Source of the DNA: CAVORD01 sp963698535
GTDB lineage: Bacteria > Bacteroidota > Bacteroidia > Bacteroidales > VadinHA17
Reading direction: 5' to 3'
Assembly: GCA_963698535.1 (NCBI GenBank)
Contig: CAVORD010000001.1
Location: 124,001-188,000 of the forward strand
DNA length: 64,000 bases
Shown piece by piece: positions 57,826 to 64,000 of the stretch (the first letter of the stretch is position 1; every line of letters begins with the position of its first letter). The translations under genes were made by a program, and so were the position numbers. The notes beneath the pieces are model-generated. The model did not search any database, was not told the origin of the DNA, and saw nothing but the letters and a program-made list of their open reading frames with translations.

Positions 57826-59577
57826 CTAATCCAGTCTGCTCAAAATCTGTTCCAAACTTGTCATATCCATAATCATAACATCTCTTGCTTTGCTTCCTTC
57901 AAAGGGTCCTACTATGCCGGCTGCTTCCAGCTGATCAATTATTCTTCCTGCCCGGTTATATCCTATTGACAGTTTCCTTTGAATAAGTGAGGTTGAGCCT
58001 TGTTGATGCTGAACGACAAGCCTGGCGGCCTCGTCGAACATCTCATCTCTTTTCTTCAGATCTATTTCCGCTGTACCGGTGCTGCTATCGTCTGCTACTT
58101 CAGGCAATGACATCGCCGATGGATAGCCTTGCTGACCCCCGATATAGTCGGTAAGTTCTTCTATCTCGGGTGTGTCAATAAAGGCGCATTGCACCCTTGT
58201 TGGCTCACTGCCGCTGCTCACAAGCATATCGCCACGCCCGACCAGTTTGTCGGCTCCCTGAGAGTCCAGAATAGTCCTTGAATCGACAGAGGAGAATACC
58301 CTGAAGGCTATACGTGTGGGGAAGTTGGCTTTAATAAATCCGGTGATAATATTTGCAGAAGGACGTTGGGTGGATATTATAAGGTGAATACCAATGGCCC
58401 TGGCCAGCTGTGCCAGACGTCCTATCGGACCCTCGATCTCACGTCCGGCGGTCATGATCAGATCGGCAAACTCATCTATTATAAGTACGATATATGGCAT
58501 ATATCTGTGTCCTTTATTCGGATTGAGTTTGCGGGCCATGAATTTCTCATTGTACTCTTTAATAGCCCTCGCCTGAGCGTTCTTAAGCAGTTCAAGACGA
58601 TTGTCCATCTCCACCGTAAGGGAGTTGAGGGTTTTGATTACCTTCTGTGTATCAGTAATTATAGCATCTTCATCTCCCGGTAGTTTGGCCAGGAAATGAC
58701 GTTCTATTTTGGTGTAGAGTGGTAACTCAACTCTTTTCGGGTCGATAAGCACAAACTTAAGCTCAGAAGGGTGTTTCTTATAAAGTATCGATGTAATAAT
58801 TGCATTAAGACCCACCGATTTACCCTGTCCGGTGGCTCCGGCCACCAGTAGGTGAGGCATTCTTGTAAGGTCAACAATAAATGGTTCATTGGTGATTGTA
58901 CTTCCAAGTGCAAGGGGAATATCGTATTTACTCTCCTGAAAGGCTTTCGAGGCAATGAGCGACCTCATTGAGACTATCTCAGGTTTCTTGTTAGGAACCT
59001 CAATACCTACTGTTCCTCTTCCTGGTATTGGTGCAATTATCCTGATCCCAAGGGCTGACAGGTTCAGTGCTATATCGTTCTCCAGCGATTTGATCCTGGC
59101 AAGACTTACACCTCTTTCGGGAACAACCTCATAAAGTGTAACGGTAGGACCTACCGTGGCAGAGATATGTCTGATGGCAATTTTATGGTCACCGAGTGTC
59201 TTTATAATATTCTCCTTATTAGCCATTACCTCAGAGGTATCCAGCGATCCGGCCGACTTATAGTCCTTAAGGATTGAGATAGGAGGGATCTTGTATCTGG
59301 GGAGATCAAGTTTAGGATCATAATTGACCCTGAGGCTCTCCAGTTCACTGTCGCTTAGTATTTCGCCGCCATCTGCCTTTACAACGTCCATTGGTATGTC
59401 GTCATCTTCAACAGGAACTTCGTGTTGCGGATGGGAGAGGTCCTTTATTATCGAGCCTCCGGTAACCGTTTTGATTGTCTCTGATTCAAAATCAAAATCC
59501 TTGTCTTCCTCCATAGGATTAATGATCGGGAAATCGGGCTTACACATCGTCAGCTTTTTCGTCGACCTGATCATCAT
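57826..59577 (-). CDS. ftsK: FtsK DNA translocase, motor and gamma-domain part
   Basis: This 583-aa open frame contains the FtsK alpha domain, the beta RecA-like motor with Walker A GATGQGKS (247-254) and Walker B YIVLIIDEFADL. The C-terminal gamma winged helix (LSIGYNRAGRIIDQLEAAGIVGP) follows. It lacks the membrane domain, which is in the upstream frame (59574-60230), overlapping by four bases. The two together give about 801 aa, the usual size. So this is a split or frameshifted ftsK. The first residues of this frame may be artefact. A third frame over 59590-59545 reads a charged linker (DDDQVDEKADDV), so two indels may be involved. Confidence 0.9.
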   Translation of the reverse strand: MMIRSTKKLTMCKPDFPIINPMEEDKDFDFESETIKTVTGGSIIKDLSHPQHEVPVEDDDIPMDVVKADGGEILSDSELESLRVNYDPKLDLPRYKIPPISILKDYKSAGSLDTSEVMANKENIIKTLGDHKIAIRHISATVGPTVTLYEVVPERGVSLARIKSLENDIALNLSALGIRIIAPIPGRGTVGIEVPNKKPEIVSMRSLIASKAFQESKYDIPLALGSTITNEPFIVDLTRMPHLLVAGATGQGKSVGLNAIITSILYKKHPSELKFVLIDPKRVELPLYTKIERHFLAKLPGDEDAIITDTQKVIKTLNSLTVEMDNRLELLKNAQARAIKEYNEKFMARKLNPNKGHRYMPYIVLIIDEFADLIMTAGREIEGPIGRLAQLARAIGIHLIISTQRPSANIITGFIKANFPTRIAFRVFSSVDSRTILDSQGADKLVGRGDMLVSSGSEPTRVQCAFIDTPEIEELTDYIGGQQGYPSAMSLPEVADDSSTGTAEIDLKKRDEMFDEAARLVVQHQQGSTSLIQRKLSIGYNRAGRIIDQLEAAGIVGPFEGSKARDVMIMDMTSLEQILSRLD

Positions 59578-60230
59578 CTATCTGCTGTTTCTGCAGCGAA
59601 AGCTTCACTCCCTTTATCCTCTCCTTTACCAAAGGAGGGGAGTTTAAAAAATGAAGGAGTGAACCGGAGAGCAAAGATCATATATGCCACAGTCACTATA
59701 AAGAGCAGTATCCCGTTGCCTGCCTTGCCAAGAAAGGCGTTGAGCCATCGCGAGACAAAGTATCCGTGAGTACCTCCCGGTCCTGCTCCCAGATAACCAT
59801 TGGCATCGCTGAAGATATATCCCAGCAGGATGGAAAGGAGTATAACACCCATGGCCAGTTTGGCAGTGAGTGACAGTAATCTGATCTTTCTCAGGTTGAG
59901 AAGGTATAGTCCCAAAGCCCCTACCATGGCCGGTATCATCAATGAGGCAAGTCCGAAACCTTTGTTTACCAGTATATAGGCCAGCCATGCACCGCTTTTG
60001 CCGGACCAGTTCTTAACTGTCACATCCGATCCTGAAACTACCTGACCGGGATCAAGGCTCTGATCTGACTTCCACCAGATAAGGTAGGCAATAATGGCAA
60101 CAAGAAGATATAGTGCGAATCCGGTGAGAAGTAGTCCTATAACGAATTTAACCCTTTCATCATTTCCTGAATCAGGACCTTTCGGTTTTGCCGGACCCTT
60201 ACCGGGAATATTTGCTTTTTCCTTTTTCAT
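59574..60230 (-). CDS. ftsK: FtsK N-terminal membrane part
   Basis: 218 aa with four transmembrane helices (about 30-50, 85-105, 110-135, 165-190), matching the FtsK_4TM domain that anchors the translocase at the septum. A short Lys-rich N-terminus (KPKGPDSGN) is usual. The C-terminal residues KLPSFGKGEDKG come from a segment (59616-59645) that resembles half of the dispersed intergenic repeat. The frame then ends at 59574 and the motor domain follows in another frame. Confidence 0.88.
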   Translation of the reverse strand: MKKEKANIPGKGPAKPKGPDSGNDERVKFVIGLLLTGFALYLLVAIIAYLIWWKSDQSLDPGQVVSGSDVTVKNWSGKSGAWLAYILVNKGFGLASLMIPAMVGALGLYLLNLRKIRLLSLTAKLAMGVILLSILLGYIFSDANGYLGAGPGGTHGYFVSRWLNAFLGKAGNGILLFIVTVAYMIFALRFTPSFFKLPSFGKGEDKGSEAFAAETADR

Positions 60231-60351
60231 AGGAGGGAGGAAGGTGTTTTATAAAAAGTAGGGGCAGCCTGGCTGCATTACATTAATTATTGGTGAAATA
60301 AGAATCAAAGGTAGTAATTTTAGCAGGATTGAGCAGCAACAGGAGTTGAAA

Positions 60352-61050
60352 CTATAGTCTGATAAGACTGGTAATAATTTTGTCCATATCATCCTTGGAG
60401 ATACGCTTGTATTTATCCTTCCTTTCGAAGGTGGACAAAGGAATTTCCTTTTCATAAACACCTTCAATCTGAAATTGCATTTCTGTATCTCCAATGACAT
60501 AGAAGAAGCTCATCAGCACGCCTCCGATCTCATTGAATGGGTTCAGGAGGTTAGGCTGGTCAATTTTTATCTCATCGGTATACCAGATCTCATATCTCTT
60601 ATCCTTAATGCCATTGATGGTAACGGATGCATTCTTGCAGTTGTAACCCGATATCTCCCTTGTTTTGTCGGTATGGATGATCACCAGACTGTCCATAAGA
60701 GAGAAACCGGGAAATGATTCTCCGGGTGTCCCTGCGTAGAAATACTTTGCACCGAATATTGTAACGTAGGCATCATAAACCTCATTGGCGGGATTGGAAA
60801 CGGTTGAGAAACCTGTATTGCCTATTGGAGCACTGATTTCAAATGCAATCTTGTTATCACGAAAAAGAACTACCAGAGTACGGGGCATAAGATCCTTTGG
60901 AATCGATCCTGTAGTACCTTCGTAATCTATAGAATAGTGGATTTCCCCCTGAGTAATGTTCTTGACGTTTTCATTTCTGCAACTGCTCAATACAAATACC
61001 AGTACAGAAATGATGGCAAGATATTTAATGCTACTCACCTCTTCTCCCAT
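60352..61050 (-). CDS. Lipoprotein of the DUF4412/GLPGLI-like group
   Basis: This 232-aa protein has a lipobox VLSSC (about residue 23). The pattern GEIHYSIDYEG, then MDSLVIIHTDKTREISGYNCKNASVTI and YEIWYTDEI, is that of DUF4412/GLPGLI-like secreted proteins of Bacteroidota. Its function is unknown; it is probably on the periplasmic side of the membrane. The start is preceded by an odd MGEEVSS stretch, but no other ATG fits. Confidence 0.72.
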   Translation of the reverse strand: MGEEVSSIKYLAIISVLVFVLSSCRNENVKNITQGEIHYSIDYEGTTGSIPKDLMPRTLVVLFRDNKIAFEISAPIGNTGFSTVSNPANEVYDAYVTIFGAKYFYAGTPGESFPGFSLMDSLVIIHTDKTREISGYNCKNASVTINGIKDKRYEIWYTDEIKIDQPNLLNPFNEIGGVLMSFFYVIGDTEMQFQIEGVYEKEIPLSTFERKDKYKRISKDDMDKIITSLIRL

Positions 61051-61187
61051 TTATTGAATTACGTAAAAATATAAAATATTTTCCACCTATTTCTATATGC
61101 TCCCAAATATGAGGTTATTTTTGTGACAACCTGTATTCCGATTCAAATTATATGAGAAAATTCCGGTTTTTGTATCGGGGTTTTTTT

Positions 61188-61195
61188 TAGCTTTG
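61188..61195 (+). promoter_or_regulatory. TAnnTTTG promoter element for arcC
   Basis: TAGCTTTG, 43 bases before the arcC ATG. A TTTG lies 15 bases upstream (61169-61172), shorter than usual. Confidence 0.4.
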
Positions 61196-61238
61196 CCATT
61201 CCTGTAAAACAGTAAAAACAAGTTATAAATATAGTAGT

Positions 61239-62198
61239 ATGAATAAACTAGCCGTCGTAGCCCTTGGTGGAAATGCATTGTTGCGTGGTGACCAGATAGG
61301 TACAATTGAGGAGCAGGAAGAGAACACCACCCAGACCCTCGAAAATCTTGTCTATCTTATAAGGGAGGGATATGATATTGTCATCTCGCATGGCAATGGT
61401 CCTCAGGTTGGCAACATCCTTATGAGGAATGATGCCGGCGAGCAGCTCTATAATATAGCTCAGATGCCACTTGATATCTGTGTCGCCGATTCTCAGGGTG
61501 GAATAGGTTACATGATAGAGAGAATGCTCAGGAATGTTTTAACAAAGCATGGCATAAAGAAGAATGTGATAGGCCTTGTAACTCAGGTAGTTGTTGATAA
61601 GGACGATCCTGCTTTTACAGACCCGCAGAAGAGAGTAGGTAAGGTTTATAATGCTGAAGAGGCTAAAAAGCTTACAGAATCGAAGGGCTGGATCTTTAAG
61701 GAGGAAGTTAAAACTGAGGGAGGGTTCAGACGTGTTGTTCCGTCGCCTAAACCAATAGGTGTGATGAATGAAGTAATAATACGCGATCTGGCACGCGCCG
61801 GTAACATTGTTATTGCCTGTGGCGGTGGCGGGGTGCCTGTATATTTTGATGAAAACAATAACGTTCGTCCCTCTGAAGCGGTAATTGATAAGGATCTTGC
61901 CTCTTCCCTTCTGGGAACACTTATCGGAGCAGATGAGTTTTATATTCTTACAGATGTGCCCTTTGTCTATATCAACTATAAAAAGCCCGACCAGAAGGCA
62001 ATGGAATTCCTTAACTATGCCGACACTGTTCGCTATATGGAAGAGGGGCAATTCAGCAAAGGGAGTATGGCTCCCAAGGTTGATGCCTGCTTGAAGTTCA
62101 TAAAGAATGGAGGAAAGAAAAGCGTTATTACTGAGGCTTTTAAGCTGGAAGACAGAAGGTACGGAACGCGGATAACAATGGAATACGAAAATAAATAA
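61239..62198 (+). CDS. arcC: Carbamate kinase
   Basis: This 319-aa amino-acid-kinase-fold enzyme makes ATP from carbamoyl phosphate (or the reverse). Motifs: VVALGGNALL, ISHGNGPQVGN, ACGGGGVPV, DKDLASSLLG, and the C-terminal SKGSMAPKVDACLKF. The partner ornithine carbamoyltransferase lies 11 bases downstream, so the pair is an operon for the catabolic end of the arginine deiminase route, or for carbamoyl phosphate from another source. No arcA in the window. Confidence 0.95.
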   Translation: MNKLAVVALGGNALLRGDQIGTIEEQEENTTQTLENLVYLIREGYDIVISHGNGPQVGNILMRNDAGEQLYNIAQMPLDICVADSQGGIGYMIERMLRNVLTKHGIKKNVIGLVTQVVVDKDDPAFTDPQKRVGKVYNAEEAKKLTESKGWIFKEEVKTEGGFRRVVPSPKPIGVMNEVIIRDLARAGNIVIACGGGGVPVYFDENNNVRPSEAVIDKDLASSLLGTLIGADEFYILTDVPFVYINYKKPDQKAMEFLNYADTVRYMEEGQFSKGSMAPKVDACLKFIKNGGKKSVITEAFKLEDRRYGTRITMEYENK

Positions 62199-62209
62199 AT
62201 ATTACAGCA

Positions 62210-63211
62210 ATGGGATACAATTTGAGAAACAGAAGTTTTTTAAAACTTCTTGATTTTGAGCCTCAGGAGATCAGATTCCTTCTCGATCTGGCAATAAACC
62301 TTAAGAAGGCAAAATATTCAGGCACAGAGCAACAGATGCTCAGAGGCAAGAATATAGCACTTATTTTTGAAAAAGACTCAACACGTACAAGATGCGCCTT
62401 CGAGGTGGCAGCATTCGATCAGGGTGCTCATGTTACATACCTTGGACCCAGCGGTTCACAGATCGGTAACAAAGAATCGATGAAGGATACAGCGCGCGTA
62501 CTGGGTCGTATGTATGACGGTATCGAATACAGAGGATATGGTCAGGCAATAGTGGAAGAGCTGGCAAAATATGCAGGTGTGCCGGTGTGGAATGGTTTGA
62601 CCAATGAATTTCACCCGACACAGATTCTGGCCGATGTTATGACGATGATGGAACATTGCGATAAGCCATTGAATCAGATATCATTCTGCTATCTGGGGGA
62701 TGCACGCAACAACATGGGTAACTCCCTTCTTGTAGGAGCCGCAAAACTTGGTATGGATTTCAGAGCAGCAGCACCAAAAGAGGTGCAGCCTTCAAAGGAG
62801 CTGGTTGACCAGTGCCGTGAGATCGCTAAGGAAACAGGAGCAAGGATAACCATCACCGACGATGCAGCTGAAGCCGTTAAGGGTGTAGACTTCCTTTATA
62901 CCGATGTTTGGGTGTCGATGGGTGAGCCGGAGAGTGTCTGGGAAGAGAGGATAAAGCTTCTTAAACCATACCAGGTAAATAAGGAACTGGTTGAAAAGAC
63001 AGGTAACCCCAAAGTGAAATTCCTGCACTGCCTCCCGGCCTTCCATAACAGGGAGACTAAGATAGGAGAACAGATATTTAATAAATACGGACTCAACGGT
63101 ATGGAGGTTACTGACGATGTATTCGAGTCGGAACGTTCAATTGTCTTCGATGAAGCTGAAAACAGGATGCATACCATCAAAGCTGTAATGGTTGCTACTC
63201 TGGGAAGCTGA
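62210..63211 (+). CDS. argF: Ornithine carbamoyltransferase (catabolic-type context)
   Basis: This 333-aa enzyme has the carbamoyl phosphate motif STRTR (S57-R61), the HPTQ motif (NEFHPTQILAD) and the ornithine-binding HCLPAFH. The SMG loop is present as WVSMGEPE. Normal length. Coupled with arcC (11-base gap), which suggests a catabolic (ArcB-like) role; anabolic and catabolic forms cannot be told apart by sequence alone. Confidence 0.93.
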   Translation: MGYNLRNRSFLKLLDFEPQEIRFLLDLAINLKKAKYSGTEQQMLRGKNIALIFEKDSTRTRCAFEVAAFDQGAHVTYLGPSGSQIGNKESMKDTARVLGRMYDGIEYRGYGQAIVEELAKYAGVPVWNGLTNEFHPTQILADVMTMMEHCDKPLNQISFCYLGDARNNMGNSLLVGAAKLGMDFRAAAPKEVQPSKELVDQCREIAKETGARITITDDAAEAVKGVDFLYTDVWVSMGEPESVWEERIKLLKPYQVNKELVEKTGNPKVKFLHCLPAFHNRETKIGEQIFNKYGLNGMEVTDDVFESERSIVFDEAENRMHTIKAVMVATLGS

Positions 63212-63263
63212 TATTGGTCGTTTAAATATAATGATGTGGGTGTCTCAGATGTTATCTCACACG

Positions 63264-63405
63264 TCATTGCTGTAGATGTTAGATATTTCGTAGACAAATT
63301 TATGTTTTGTTTTGTTCGGCTCAGGCTCCAGCCTGAGTCGGACTATGATCACAGGCTCCAGCCTTTTCGAGCTTTTTCACACACTTCACTTTTCAGGCAG
63401 AGCCT
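63264..63405 (-). repeat. 141-bp structured intergenic repeat, copy 2
   Basis: The reverse complement matches 16931-17071 with only a few substitutions and single-base changes. It lies in the gap downstream of the carbamoyltransferase. It again carries the CTCAGGC/GCCTGAG hairpin. Confidence 0.8.
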
Positions 63406-63454
63406 CCGGAGGAGCTCCGAACGGGTGATCTGAAGAAGATACAGGACCATTTTT

Positions 63455-63937
63455 TTAAGTGATTAGCTGCTTCACGAATGCCCACGTTATTACGAATGAG
63501 GCAGCCAGTTTCAATCCTACCCCTGTAAGGAAGCCCAGCAAGCTCCCTATTCCGGCCTTCATGGCATAGTTAACATCATTACCATAGATCATCTCGCCGA
63601 TAAAGGCTCCTGCAAAGGGACCGATAATTATTCCGGGAGGACCAAAAAACAATCCTATAATAAGACCGATCATTGCTCCACGGGTACCGTATTTGCTGCC
63701 CCCGAACTTTTTGGTTCCCCATACCGGAACAATATAGTCCAGAACGGTTGCCACAATAGCTATGGTGCCCAGAATAATAAGTGTGTTGGGTGTGTAATCG
63801 GCATATTTGGAAAAGTGGAGCAGTAGCAGTCCTCCAAAGCTAAGAGGTGGTCCCGGCAGAACGGGCAGGAAACAACCAATAATACCCAGAAGAATTAGAA
63901 GTATCCCTCCGGTAAGAAGTAAAATATCAGCAACCAT
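63455..63937 (-). CDS. DUF456 family membrane protein
   Basis: This 160-aa protein has several hydrophobic helices and Gly/Pro-rich segments typical of DUF456 (GCFLPVLPGPPLSFGGLLLLH, DYIVPVWGTKKFGGSKYGTRGA, FFGPPGIIIGPFAGAFIGE). Function is unknown. It follows a partial upstream gene after ten bases and is probably cotranscribed. Confidence 0.88.
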   Translation of the reverse strand: MVADILLLTGGILLILLGIIGCFLPVLPGPPLSFGGLLLLHFSKYADYTPNTLIILGTIAIVATVLDYIVPVWGTKKFGGSKYGTRGAMIGLIIGLFFGPPGIIIGPFAGAFIGEMIYGNDVNYAMKAGIGSLLGFLTGVGLKLAASFVITWAFVKQLIT

Positions 63938-63947
63938 CAGTTATTAA

Positions 63948-64000
63948 TCAACCAAGATCTTCAAAATCAACATTGGTGAATTCCTCTTTCACCAGTTCCG
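63948..64000 (-). CDS. Partial CDS, C-terminal end of an upstream gene
   Basis: The frame reads ELVKEEFTNVDFEDLG then stop at 63948-63950, cut off by the window edge. It is too short to assign. The acidic, ordinary codon use and ten-base spacing to DUF456 support a real gene end. Confidence 0.4.
   Translation of the reverse strand, partial: ELVKEEFTNVDFEDLG

Noticed and set aside
61539..62051. 170-aa minus-strand open frame
   Set aside because: Antisense to arcC, which has all kinase motifs.

Overview
The window looks like a chromosomal segment of an environmental Bacteroidota (Bacteroidales/Marinilabiliales-like) bacterium. The evidence is SusC/SusD pairs, TonB receptors with DUF4249 partners, a type IX secretion (T9SS) sorting tail, DUF4835, a 286-aa primary sigma factor, the synteny bamD-rpoZ-coaBC-DUF4835-recN, and promoters matching the Bacteroidota pattern TTTG-N20-TAnnTTTG (best example upstream of rpoD).

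Layout: 0.3-6.2 kb is a minus-strand block (DUF362/ferredoxin, dacB, rlmN, an S9-type hydrolase, dapF). 6.4-12.2 kb carries an HtrA protease, rpoD, a secreted endonuclease/phosphatase-fold protein and uvrB. 12.3-16.8 kb holds an ABC-F ATPase and a secreted Asp-box propeller protein. 16.9-17.96 kb is the strangest part: a structured intergenic repeat, three perfect 83-bp tandem copies of a tRNA-Pro-like sequence, a tRNA-Pro(GGG), a GIY-YIG endonuclease ORF and a tRNA-Pro 3' remnant. 18.1-19.5 kb has trxB and a START-fold protein. 19.5-24.0 kb is a complete DMSO-reductase-type molybdoenzyme operon (catalytic, Fe-S, membrane anchor, chaperone). 24.3-33.8 kb has an alpha-oxoamine synthase, the bamD-recN block, fabI and a DUF819 membrane protein. 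34-39 kb has an Omp85-like barrel and histidine catabolism (hutI, ftcD). 39-45 kb is a SusC/SusD locus with a PKD-like lipoprotein. 45-54 kb is a minus-strand surface cassette (hypothetical, TonB receptor, DUF4249, MG2/plug-like protein, T9SS-sorted arylsulfotransferase-like protein). 54-64 kb has an NlpC/P60 hydrolase with a 44-aa membrane protein, a 7TM-HD phosphohydrolase, lolA, ftsK, arcC and ornithine carbamoyltransferase.

Two features cut across this layout. First, from about 28 kb to 60 kb at least a dozen genes, some normally essential (coaBC, ftsK), are split by single-base frameshifts, several at homopolymers. The first 27 kb shows no broken CDS. Uncorrected assembly indels are the simplest explanation, and I give corrected gene spans. 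Second, nearly every intergenic gap carries repeats: a palindromic CCCCTC/GGGGTGGG family, 7-8 bp degenerate microrepeats (densest at 36.7-37.2 kb), a REP-like inverted repeat, and a 141-bp element present twice in opposite orientation 46 kb apart.
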